Assembly (NCBI GenBank): GCA_047614005.1
Contig: JBLHIK010000021.1
Location: 1-9,404 of the forward strand
Reading direction: 5' to 3'
DNA from: JBLHIK01 sp047614005
GTDB taxonomy: Bacteria; Patescibacteriota; Minisyncoccia; Phycocordibacterales; UBA1006
DNA length: 9,404 bases
Shown: positions 1-6,157 of the stretch, piece after piece
Position numbering within the stretch: position 1 is the first letter of the stretch
How the letters are laid out: every line of letters begins with the position of its first letter
The notes under the pieces: generated by a model
What the model was told of the DNA's origin: nothing
Database searches by the model: none
Seen by the model: only the letters and a program-made list of their open reading frames with translations
Made by a program: the position numbers and the translations under genes

Positions 1-12
1 TACACATGTGTA
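1..12. repeat. 12-bp perfect palindrome
   Basis: The bases tacacatgtgta equal their own reverse complement. They abut the partial repeat at 12-31. The core cacatgt also occurs in the inner stem of the hairpin at 1501-1562. The window starts here, so the upstream context is unknown and the palindrome could belong to a larger structure. No function is assigned. Confidence 0.4.
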
Positions 13-31
13 GGTCGGACCTCCTGCAGTT
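12..31. repeat. partial copy of the GGAGGTC/GACCTCC palindromic repeat
   Basis: These 20 bases match 1340-1359 at 19 of 20 positions. The only difference is the central base, G here and C there, which is what the same element in inverted orientation would show. Only the short inner palindrome aggtcggacct and the right arm are present; the left arm is replaced by the palindrome at 1-12. With 1331-1359 it brackets the accessory gene at 147-1262. No transposase is nearby, so this looks like a dispersed intergenic repeat or terminator relic. Confidence 0.7.
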
Positions 32-33
32 AT

Positions 34-39
34 TATAAT
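34..39 (+). promoter_or_regulatory. candidate -10 box for the repeat-protein gene
   Basis: A perfect TATAAT lies directly after the repeat at 12-31. It would start transcription near position 46 and give a leader of 45 to 100 nt, depending on which start codon is used. No -35 is visible: 17 bp upstream falls inside the repeat. The region is AT-rich, so chance matches are likely. Confidence 0.3.
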
Positions 40-146
40 AAGGCGAGGCTTTGTTTTCACGTAGTAATATGCTAAGATTTTACTAAATTACTTTGTGGAA
101 AATCCGCAATTTTAAAATGTTGTTTGAAAATAAAAAAACTATAATT

Positions 147-1262
147 ATGAAAAAGATAAATGTTGAAGAATGGCATAACAATGGCATGCTTAGATTTATA
201 CCACAAGGCGAATTGTATTCTTGGTTAATTCAGAAAACACCAACAGAAATAGAAAAGATTATTTTAGAAGAAAAAAATAGCAGTACTCTTGGTGAGATTT
301 TAAATTATATCAATAAAAACAATCTACACAATCATTTTTTTATTAATAGAGAACCACAAAAAATAATTTCTTTATTTCAAAATATTAACAACGCGAAGAC
401 ACGTGAAGTGTTTGCTAATATTCTTCCTGCTTCTCTTTTAGTAAATAATTTTATGGAAATTATTGAACATGAAGAATATGAAATTGTCTTGGATTCTCTC
501 TTTAAAAGAATGGAGGAATTGCACCCTAATTTTGAGCGGTTATTTTTTAGAGATAAAATAAGTAAAGATATTGTAAATTGGTTTAAGAAAATTAAGAGTG
601 ATGTTATTAAGTGTTCTTTTTCGAAAATATTACCTAGCACTCTTTCTACCGATGATTTTATGAAAATAATAGAAGGAGAGAGCCTGAAGGTTGGTGACTG
701 TTTAGTAGAAAGAATGAATAGTTTTTTTTCATCAAGATATTTATGTTCAAAAACGCCAGATGAATTTATGAAATGGTGTCAAAATGTTTATAGCTGGAGA
801 GCAAGAGACTATTGTATACGGAAATTACCAATTACTTATTCTCCTAATGATTTTATAAAAATTATAGAAGAGGAGGAAGAGTATTTTGTGATTAAATCAC
901 TACTTAAGAGAGCCAAAGAAACACTTGGGTTAGATTGGTTTATAAAAACTTGTGAAGATGATTCAATAAAAAGTATTATTTCTCTCATTCAAAAAACTAA
1001 AAATCCGATGTTGAGAAGGTTTTTTATAAAAGTTTCTTATTCTGATTCTTTTTCTGTTAATAATTTTGTGGAAATGATAAATAAAGAAGATAGTACAGAT
1101 ATTCGTAATTTTTTGTTTGATAAAATGTATTCTTTATATAAACATAAGGAATGGGATAAGGATATTTCTAATAAAACACTTGGTATTCTTTATGAAAAAA
1201 TAGAGAATCGTAATAAAAGAAGTATGATTTTAGAAATAATACACACTAGGCTTTCTGTTTAA
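147..1262 (+). CDS. orphan alpha-helical repeat protein (about 67-aa repeats)
   Basis: I do not recognise a family for this 371-residue protein. No signal peptide, TM helix or catalytic motif is visible. It is built of degenerate repeats at about residues 70-137, 138-202, 203-271 and 272-341, with a diverged copy at 1-69 and a half copy at 342-371. Each has a first helix pair with W/L-F-x-K/N, then [LS]-P/Y, then the signature N/D-N/D-F-[MIV]-[KE]-[IM]-I-[EN] (residues 100-107, 169-176, 234-241, 305-312), then a helix containing L-x-K/E-R/K-M/A. This resembles a HEAT/ARM-like solenoid, suggesting a binding scaffold (inference). The frame opens at TTG 93, with ATG at 117 and 147. I chose 147 because MKKINVEEW is a typical start and the first repeat-like helix follows; the choice is uncertain. 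Leu is mainly TTA/TTG/CTT and GC is clearly below the neighbouring genes, consistent with an acquired gene. A terminator follows at 1289-1319. Confidence 0.8.
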   Translation: MKKINVEEWHNNGMLRFIPQGELYSWLIQKTPTEIEKIILEEKNSSTLGEILNYINKNNLHNHFFINREPQKIISLFQNINNAKTREVFANILPASLLVNNFMEIIEHEEYEIVLDSLFKRMEELHPNFERLFFRDKISKDIVNWFKKIKSDVIKCSFSKILPSTLSTDDFMKIIEGESLKVGDCLVERMNSFFSSRYLCSKTPDEFMKWCQNVYSWRARDYCIRKLPITYSPNDFIKIIEEEEEYFVIKSLLKRAKETLGLDWFIKTCEDDSIKSIISLIQKTKNPMLRRFFIKVSYSDSFSVNNFVEMINKEDSTDIRNFLFDKMYSLYKHKEWDKDISNKTLGILYEKIENRNKRSMILEIIHTRLSV

Positions 1263-1288
1263 TTACTTCTTCTATTTTTTACTTTTTC

Positions 1289-1319
1289 AAAAACCCTGCG
1301 GAATTTTGCAGGGTTTTTT
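1289..1319 (+). terminator. Rho-independent terminator of the repeat-protein gene
   Basis: The arms aaaaaccctgc and gcagggttttt form a perfect 11-bp stem around an 8-nt loop, and the T-run continues to 1319. It lies 27 bp past the TAA. The A-run on the left arm also gives T-rich 3' flanks on the minus strand, so it may work in both directions. Confidence 0.9.
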
Positions 1320-1330
1320 ATTTGCAAAAA

Positions 1331-1359
1331 AACTGCAGGAGGTCCGACCTCCTGCAGTT
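1331..1359 (-). terminator. 14-bp-arm palindrome; likely ancestral topA terminator
   Basis: The arms aactgcaggaggtc (1331-1344) and gacctcctgcagtt (1346-1359) are exact complements around one central base. Read on the minus strand, the stem runs into seven consecutive T (1332-1326). That is a good intrinsic terminator for transcripts arriving from topA; the plus-strand side has only three T. It sits 7 bp beyond the duplicated topA stop codon (1367-1369), so it probably served topA before the 1367-1661 segment appeared. Its arms contain AGGAGGT and ACCTCCT, the Shine-Dalgarno and anti-Shine-Dalgarno sequences. A partial copy lies at 12-31. Confidence 0.75.
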
Positions 1360-1366
1360 TAAAAAC

Positions 1367-1446
1367 TTATTTCTTTTTATCTTCTAGTTTGTGAGGATTA
1401 TGCATTGGGCATGTTTTTACGCTACATCTCTCGGGGGTGGTTTTTG
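1367..1446 (-). pseudogene. duplicated 3' end of topA (last 25 codons plus stop)
   Basis: These 80 bases match 1662-1741 at 79 of 80 positions (offset 295). They encode TopA residues 704-728 and the TAA, including the two last zinc-ribbon cysteines (C710, C715). The single difference (1437 versus 1732) changes Ile706 to Thr. An in-frame TGA at 1448-1450 lies just upstream on the minus strand and no start is present, so this is a non-functional fragment. Because a strong minus-strand terminator follows directly, this copy looks like the original gene end, displaced when the intact copy acquired a new tail. That order of events is inferred. Confidence 0.9.
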
Positions 1447-1500
1447 GTCAGGAGTTGATTATTTTTATACTCACAGAGTTCGTTAAAAATATATCACTCA

Positions 1501-1562
1501 CTTTTGAAAAAGAATTCTCGCACATGTACTTCGTGTGCTCACAAGACATTCTTTTTCAAAAG
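1501..1562. repeat. nested hairpin, 15-bp perfect outer stem
   Basis: The arms cttttgaaaaagaat (1501-1515) and attctttttcaaaag (1548-1562) are perfectly complementary. Inside, gcacatg (1520-1526) pairs with cgtgtgc (1532-1538) through one G-T wobble around a 5-nt loop. The outer T-rich arms resemble a terminator, but neither strand has an immediate T-run after the stem; the minus strand reaches TTTTT only about 13 nt later. Termination after topA is possible but unproven. Confidence 0.75.
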
Positions 1563-1580
1563 CCTCCTCCTTTTAGTCAG

Positions 1581-1608
1581 ATGAAATGCAAAACAATTTG
1601 CCTTTCAT
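1581..1608. repeat. hairpin, 12-bp stem with one mismatch
   Basis: The sequence atgaaatgcaaa (1581-1592) pairs with tttgcctttcat (1597-1608) around a 4-nt loop, with a single T-C mismatch. It lies 18 bp from the larger hairpin, inside the insert between the topA-end copies. No T-run follows on either strand, so it is not a standard terminator. Confidence 0.6.
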
Positions 1609-1661
1609 CCCTGGCTCGCTGGTGCTCGTGCCTCGCACATCGCTCCGCCTAACAAAAACCT

Positions 1662-1741
1662 TTATTTCTTTTTATCTTCTAGTTTGTGAGGATTATGCAT
1701 TGGGCATGTTTTTACGCTACATCTCTCGGGGATGGTTTTTG
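1662..1741 (-). repeat. 80-bp direct repeat, functional copy inside topA
   Basis: This is the partner of 1367-1446, with 79 of 80 identical bases. The repeat begins at the last base of the topA stop codon (1662) and ends within codon 703. The left boundary coinciding with the gene end means that everything duplicated is coding sequence. This resembles the gene-end attachment sites of integrating elements, where the incoming copy rebuilds the target gene. Confidence 0.9.
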
Positions 1742-3848
1742 TTCCTTCCATCATGAGTGATTCGCAGAGAGAGCACTGTGTTCCTGTTGGTTTTGCTTTG
1801 ATTGCATGTTTGCAGTCTGGATAGTTAGTACATGAAAAAAATATTCCAAACCTACCACTCCTTTCCATCATTTCTCCGTCTTTGCACTTTCCACACAAGA
1901 CGCCAGTCTTTTTCTTTGCTACTTCTTCTTCGTCTTCTTTGATGAATTTACACTTTGGATAACGGTTGCAAGATATAAACATTCCAAAACGTCCCTCTCT
2001 TTGAACGAGCTTTCCTTCCTCTTTTTCTCCGCAGTCAGGACACATTTGCCCTATTTCTTTTGGTCCCTCTAATATAGAGCCGTCTTTTTTACGAGCACCG
2101 GTGCAGTCAGGGAATTTTGCACATGAGAGAAATGTTTCTATTTTTGAAAGCTTCAGTACCATATCTCCATCACAGTCTGGGCACTTTTCTCCATTGGGAG
2201 CTGGTCCTATGTTGGTAAGCTTTTCTATTTTTTCTTTACTTGCGACTGCTTTGACAAAAGGTCCATAGAAATCTTCGAGAGTTTTTTTGTATTTACCTTT
2301 TCCTTCTGCAATGAGGTCGAGATTGTCTTCCATTTGTGAGGTAAAGTCATCACTGATGTATTCGCTAAAATGTTGTTCTAGGAAAGAACTTACAACATCT
2401 CCTGTATCAGTAGGGAAGAGCGTTCTTCCTTCTTTCTCTACATAGCCTCTGTCTTCTATTGTCTTAATAATACTAGCATAGGTAGAAGGTCGTCCAATAC
2501 CTCTTTTCTCGAGCTCTTTGATGAGTCCTGCTTCTGAAAAACGACTTGGTGGCTGAGTCTCTTTTGTTTCTGTTTCAAGAGATATGAAATCGAGCTCGTC
2601 TCCTTTTGTAAGTTTGGGTATTTGAACATCTTCTGTAAGGGAGTATGGATCTGCTTTCATCCATCCATCAAAAAGCACCGCAACACCATTGGTTGAGAAT
2701 TCAGGAAAGTCTTCATTGTCTTTGATAGACGTAATGAGTTTTTTGCGCAAAAGAGTAGCTGATGTCATCTGACTTGTGACAGTCCTTCTCCATATGAGTT
2801 TGTAGAGTTTTTTCTCATCTTCAGTAGCACCGCCAGCTATCTTTGCAATGGTCGTAGGGCGAATTGCCTCATGGGCCTCTTGAGCAGATTTGCTTTTTTT
2901 CGCATAAGTACGTAGTTCGAGATATTGTGAACCGTATTGTTCTGTAACATGTTCTTTTATTTGAGCGATTGCTTGAGAAGATATCATCGTAGAATCAGTA
3001 CGCATATAGGTGATGAGTCCTTTTTCGTAGAGCTTTTGTGCTGTACGCATGGTTCGGGATGGTGCAAAGCCCAGAAGAGTGCTGGCAGTTTGTTGTAGAG
3101 TAGAAGTAGTAAAAGGTGCGCGTGGGTTTCTCTTTACTTCGCTTTCTTTTATATTTTTTACATACCATGAGCCTTTGTTTCCTTCTTTTTCTATATAATC
3201 TGCTCTGTCTTTGTCAAAAGGTTCTTCTCCACAAACGACAGAAAACTCTGCTTTTTTATTGTGACTCAAAAGAGCAGAAAGAACATAGTATGTTTCTGGA
3301 TTGAATGCACGTATCTCCCTCTCTCTTTCCATGATGATGCGTAATGCAGGTGATTGAACGCGTCCCGCTGAAAGTCCATAACGTACTTTTTTCCATATGA
3401 GAGCAGAGAGGTCATATCCAAAAAGACGATCAAGTACGCGCCTTGCTTCTTGTGCATGTGTAAGGTTTTCGTCGATACTTCGAGGGTGCTTCATTGCCTC
3501 CAATACTGCGTCTTTTGTGATTTCATTAAAAGTGATACGTTTTGGATTTTTCAATCCGAGTACTTCTTTGAGGTGCCATGCGATAGCCTCTCCTTCTCTG
3601 TCGAGGTCGGTTGCGAGTATTACCTCATCTGCTTTTTTTGCATCGTGCTTGAGTTCGGCGACTACCTTTGTTTTTCGTGGAGAGATTTCATAGTGAGGGA
3701 TAAATCCTCCTTCTATATCAAGAGCTTTCTTGTTTGATTTTGGAAGATCTCGAATGTGCCCTACTGATGAAGTGACGTGAAATCCAGCTCCGAGATATTT
3801 CTCGATAGTTTTTGCTTTCGAAGGAGACTCTACTATAACAAGTTTCAT
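1662..3848 (-). CDS. topA: DNA topoisomerase I (type IA)
   Basis: TopA relaxes negative supercoils in the cytoplasm by Mg-dependent single-strand cleavage and passage, via a 5'-phosphotyrosyl link. The 728 residues are full length. The Toprim domain (about 1-120) has Glu7 in VIVESPSKAKTI and the metal-binding DLDREGE with D81, D83 and E85. GRVQSPALR is at 162-170. The catalytic Tyr281 sits in GLITYMRTDST with Arg283, and HEAIRPT is at 326-332. The RFSEAGLIKELEKRGIGRPSTY region covers about 436-457. Four C-terminal Cys4 zinc ribbons follow: C556/559/576/582, C603/606/627/633, C652/655/673/679 and C692/695/710/715, ending in a Lys-rich tail. It lies 65 bp downstream of dprA on the same strand, a gene order common in bacteria. 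A weak TATAGA five bases before the ATG suggests a private promoter. The last 25 codons are duplicated downstream at 1367-1446. Confidence 0.98.
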   Translation of the reverse strand: MKLVIVESPSKAKTIEKYLGAGFHVTSSVGHIRDLPKSNKKALDIEGGFIPHYEISPRKTKVVAELKHDAKKADEVILATDLDREGEAIAWHLKEVLGLKNPKRITFNEITKDAVLEAMKHPRSIDENLTHAQEARRVLDRLFGYDLSALIWKKVRYGLSAGRVQSPALRIIMEREREIRAFNPETYYVLSALLSHNKKAEFSVVCGEEPFDKDRADYIEKEGNKGSWYVKNIKESEVKRNPRAPFTTSTLQQTASTLLGFAPSRTMRTAQKLYEKGLITYMRTDSTMISSQAIAQIKEHVTEQYGSQYLELRTYAKKSKSAQEAHEAIRPTTIAKIAGGATEDEKKLYKLIWRRTVTSQMTSATLLRKKLITSIKDNEDFPEFSTNGVAVLFDGWMKADPYSLTEDVQIPKLTKGDELDFISLETETKETQPPSRFSEAGLIKELEKRGIGRPSTYASIIKTIEDRGYVEKEGRTLFPTDTGDVVSSFLEQHFSEYISDDFTSQMEDNLDLIAEGKGKYKKTLEDFYGPFVKAVASKEKIEKLTNIGPAPNGEKCPDCDGDMVLKLSKIETFLSCAKFPDCTGARKKDGSILEGPKEIGQMCPDCGEKEEGKLVQREGRFGMFISCNRYPKCKFIKEDEEEVAKKKTGVLCGKCKDGEMMERSGRFGIFFSCTNYPDCKHAIKAKPTGTQCSLCESLMMEGTKTIPERCSVKTCPMHNPHKLEDKKK

Positions 3849-3853
3849 ATACT

Positions 3854-3865
3854 TCTATATGTATA
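3854..3865 (-). promoter_or_regulatory. candidate promoter directly before topA
   Basis: On the minus strand TATACA (3865-3860) and the overlapping TATAGA (3859-3854) lie 11 and 5 bases before the topA ATG. TATAGA-N5-ATG approximates the TATACT-N6-ATG layout of dprA, serS and dnaX. No good -35 is seen. topA could equally be read through from dprA. Confidence 0.35.
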
Positions 3866-3913
3866 CTATTTTTTGTGTTTTAGCAAATGTAAAACTTTTT
3901 TCCATTTTTTATA

Positions 3914-4774
3914 TTATCTTATTTTTTGGATTTTTCCTGCTGATTCGACAATGTATTCTTTGAGTTCAAGAGAGGTAATAGAGACGATAGTCTCGCTATG
4001 AGAGAGAGGTGAGAGTCTCATGAGCTCGCTTCGAGAGAGAGGTTCAGAGAGGAGTTTGATGATGTGTACTTCATGGTCTGTGAGTATTTCCAAAGGTAGC
4101 ATTTTCTGTTCAGTTTCGTTTTTAAAACCGAGAAGAAGAGGAAGGTCCGAAGGAGAGAGCAGGGGTGTAGCTCCGTCAGATATGAGAGCATTGGTGCCAT
4201 GGGATGTTTGAGAGAAAATACTTCCAGGAACTGCAATCACATCTCTGTTGTATTCATTGGCAAGACGACTCGTAATGAGAGTGCCTGATTTTCCTTCTGC
4301 TTCTATGACGAGAGTGGTGTGAGATATTCCTGCCATAATGCGATTGCGTTTTGGAAAGCTCCATTGTGTTGCCTTGAAATCCGGTTCGTATTCAGAGAGG
4401 AGAGCTCCTCCTTTTTCTACTATTTCTCTTGCGAGAGAGAGGTTGGTTCGAGGGTAAATGACATCTTCTCCTATTCCAGAGCCAGGTATAGATATAGTAG
4501 GAAGTCCTACTTCGAGAGCTGTGCGATGTGCGATAGTGTCGATACCAAGAGCGAGACCAGAGACGATGCACACAGGAAGTCCTCGCAAGTTTTCTATGCA
4601 TTTTTTTACCACTTCTTTTCCATAGGTAGTACATTTGCGAGAGCCAACGATGGTGAGGTATGTGTAGATTTCTTGAGAGGGAAGTGTGCCTTTTACATAT
4701 ATATGTTCAGGCAGATCAGGAATCTCTCTCAGAAGTGGTGGAAAAAAGTTTTGAGATATTTTTTCTATATTCAT
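3914..4774 (-). CDS. dprA: DNA-processing protein DprA (Smf)
   Basis: DprA binds incoming single-stranded DNA during natural transformation and loads RecA onto it. At 286 residues it is shorter than many homologues and lacks an N-terminal SAM domain. The Rossmann-like core shows IVGSRKCTTYG (42-52), SGLALGIDTIAH (72-83), PGSGIGEDVIYP (97-108), LLSEYEP (125-131), FPKRNRIMAG (140-149), an EAEGKSGTLITSRLANEYNR block (158-177), VIAVPG (179-184) and GTNALISDGA (193-202). The C-terminal 60 residues (about 227-286) fit the winged-helix domain (ELMRLSPLS, then SLELKEYIVESAGKIQKI). The start at 4774 is supported by TATACT exactly six bases upstream. It is followed by topA on the same strand and is divergent from serS. 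Uptake of DNA by such cells, which generally have type IV pili, is family-level knowledge and not shown here. Confidence 0.96.
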   Translation of the reverse strand: MNIEKISQNFFPPLLREIPDLPEHIYVKGTLPSQEIYTYLTIVGSRKCTTYGKEVVKKCIENLRGLPVCIVSGLALGIDTIAHRTALEVGLPTISIPGSGIGEDVIYPRTNLSLAREIVEKGGALLSEYEPDFKATQWSFPKRNRIMAGISHTTLVIEAEGKSGTLITSRLANEYNRDVIAVPGSIFSQTSHGTNALISDGATPLLSPSDLPLLLGFKNETEQKMLPLEILTDHEVHIIKLLSEPLSRSELMRLSPLSHSETIVSITSLELKEYIVESAGKIQKIR

Positions 4775-4780
4775 ATATAT

Positions 4781-4786
4781 AGTATA
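4781..4786 (-). promoter_or_regulatory. -10 box of dprA (TATACT-N6-ATG)
   Basis: Reading the minus strand, TATACT is followed by atatat and then the dprA ATG. Initiation the usual 6-7 bases after the -10 would fall on the A of the start codon, giving a leaderless mRNA. No clear -35 is present. Confidence 0.65.
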
Positions 4787-4872
4787 TCGTGATTTCTGTA
4801 TTACTTCATGTGGATTATATTTTAAAAAATAATATTGATATTATATAGAGTAGTAGCATGAGAAAAACTCTA

Positions 4873-4881
4873 TGATATACT
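4873..4881 (+). promoter_or_regulatory. extended -10 of serS (TGATATACT-N6-ATG)
   Basis: TG (4873-4874), one base, then TATACT (4876-4881), then ctctgt, then ATG 4888. The extended -10 compensates for a poor -35 (GTAGCA at 4853-4858 with a 17-bp spacer). Transcription would begin at or next to the start codon. The same nine bases and the same spacing recur before dnaX. Confidence 0.75.
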
Positions 4882-4887
4882 CTCTGT

Positions 4888-6156
4888 ATGTTAGATATAC
4901 ATTTTATAAAAGCTCATCCAGAGCTCATCACAGAGGCTGCTCGAAAGAAGCATATTGATTTTAATGTACAAGAACTTTTAGATACTGATAAGTCTCGAGT
5001 CGAACTCGTGCAAGAAGTAGAAGGAATGAGACGTGAACAAAATGAAATCACCAACCGCATCAAAAGTGGTGTATCGGAAGAAGAGCGAAACCAGCTCATC
5101 TCCGAAATGCAAATTTTCAAAGGAACGCTCAAAGAAAAAGAAGAAAAACTCAAAGAGGTAATGGTGGTATGGCAGTCGCTCATGCTCAAAGTTCCGAACA
5201 TTCCTGATATGTCTGTACCAGAAGGAAAAGAAGATTCAGATAATGTTGAAATAAAAAAAGAGGGAAATATACCAGAGTTTGATTTTCCTATAAAAGACCA
5301 CGTGGAGCTTATGACAAGTCTCGATATGGTTGATTTTGAACGAGGTGTAAAGGTTTCTGGTTTTCGTGGTTATATTTTGAAAGGAATGGGAGCGAGACTC
5401 GCTATGGCTTTATGGCAATATACTCTTAACTTTTTTGTACAAAAAGGTTACACACCTCTGATGGTGCCATCTCTTGTTTCAAGAAAAACTCTCGTAGGTA
5501 CGGGGTATCTTCCTGGTGGAGAAGATGATCTATATGTTACTCAAGATGATGAATATCTCGCAGGTACTGGAGAAGTAGCAACAATGGCATATCATAGTGG
5601 CGAAATACTTGAAAAAAGTGATTTGCCAAAGAAATTTATCACATTTTCTCCTTGTTTTCGAAGAGAAGCGGGTAGTCATAGTAAAGATACAAAAGGACTT
5701 ATACGCGTCCATGAATTTTTCAAATTAGAACAGGTTGTTCTGTGTGAAGCATCTCATCAGATATCTGTAGAACTTCATGAGGAGCTTGAACGAAATGCAG
5801 AAGAGCTTATGGAGTCTCTTGAAATCCCTTATCATGTTGTTTTGAACTGTGGTGGTGACCTCGGTCAAGGGCAAGTAAAAAAGTATGACATCGAAGCATG
5901 GGTTCCGAGTCAGAGCACTTATAGAGAAACTCACTCATGTTCATATTTTCATGATTTTCAGACACGACGTTTAAATATAAGATATAGAGAAGACGACGGA
6001 GAATTACTCTTTGCTCACTCACTCAACAACACAGCACTAGCAACTCCTCGAGCTCTCGTACCTCTCGTTGAGAATTTCCAAAACGCAGATGGAAGTATTA
6101 CTGTTCCAAAAGTTCTGGTTCCATATATGGGGACTGATAAAATAACTCTACAATAG
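4888..6156 (+). CDS. serS: seryl-tRNA synthetase
   Basis: A class II aminoacyl-tRNA synthetase that charges tRNA-Ser (and tRNA-Sec) in the cytoplasm. The 422 residues match the usual length. The N-terminal antiparallel coiled coil that contacts the tRNA long arm spans about 30-100, rich in E/K/R heptads. Motif 1 falls near 185-200 (GYTPLMVPSLV). The serine-binding TxE motif is TGE (227-229). Motif 2 is FSPCFRREAGSHSKDTKG (253-270) followed by LIRVHEFFKLEQ. VPSQSTYRETHSCSYFHDFQ (339-358) and TRRLNIRYR follow. Motif 3 is NNTALATPRALVPLVENFQ (380-398), keeping Arg388, then DGSITVPKVLVPYMG. Motif 3 uses TALATPR where many bacteria have GSGLAVGR. The start is supported by TGATATACT six bases upstream, with no Shine-Dalgarno. 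Only one base separates its TAG from the ftsQ ATG, so the two are almost certainly co-transcribed. Confidence 0.98.
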   Translation: MLDIHFIKAHPELITEAARKKHIDFNVQELLDTDKSRVELVQEVEGMRREQNEITNRIKSGVSEEERNQLISEMQIFKGTLKEKEEKLKEVMVVWQSLMLKVPNIPDMSVPEGKEDSDNVEIKKEGNIPEFDFPIKDHVELMTSLDMVDFERGVKVSGFRGYILKGMGARLAMALWQYTLNFFVQKGYTPLMVPSLVSRKTLVGTGYLPGGEDDLYVTQDDEYLAGTGEVATMAYHSGEILEKSDLPKKFITFSPCFRREAGSHSKDTKGLIRVHEFFKLEQVVLCEASHQISVELHEELERNAEELMESLEIPYHVVLNCGGDLGQGQVKKYDIEAWVPSQSTYRETHSCSYFHDFQTRRLNIRYREDDGELLFAHSLNNTALATPRALVPLVENFQNADGSITVPKVLVPYMGTDKITLQ

Positions 6157-6157
6157 T

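Larger units (their letters stand above)
1447..1661. other. 215-bp hairpin-rich insert between two copies of the topA end
   Basis: This stretch lies exactly between the two 80-bp topA-end copies. It holds two strong hairpins (1501-1562 and 1581-1608), a GC-richer tract at 1611-1650 with repeated GTGC/GCAC words, and the 9-mer ctcgcacat twice (1517-1525 and 1632-1640). I find no convincing gene. A 33-aa minus-strand frame (1448-1549) begins 13 nt after AGGAGGAGG, but it overlaps the hairpin and its composition gives no support. The stretch may be a small non-autonomous element or the remnant of a larger one. Confidence 0.6.

Noticed and set aside
12..1359. Insertion sequence bounded by the two palindromic repeat copies
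   Set aside because: The enclosed gene has no transposase motif, the repeats are not proper terminal inverted repeats of the interval, and no target-site duplication is visible. Kept only as a repeat-flanked cassette.
1437..1652. Open plus-strand frame of 71 codons across the topA-end duplicate and insert
   Set aside because: It starts at GTG inside the antisense of a topA fragment, runs through two hairpins, has no promoter or ribosome site, and its composition does not look like a protein.
1647..1653. GCCTAAC resembling the RYYYAAC core of an integron attC site
   Set aside because: No matching GTTRRRY core at the proper distance: GTTAAAA at 1482-1488 is on the wrong side and ends in A. 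The hairpins lack attC-like L boxes. There is no integrase in the window.
3397..3693. 98-codon plus-strand frame opposite topA
   Set aside because: It is a shadow of the conserved TopA core domain and has no independent support.
4319..4792. 157-codon plus-strand frame opposite dprA
   Set aside because: It is antisense to the clearly conserved dprA, and its translation is rich in Ser, Phe, Tyr and Cys runs typical of a shadow frame.
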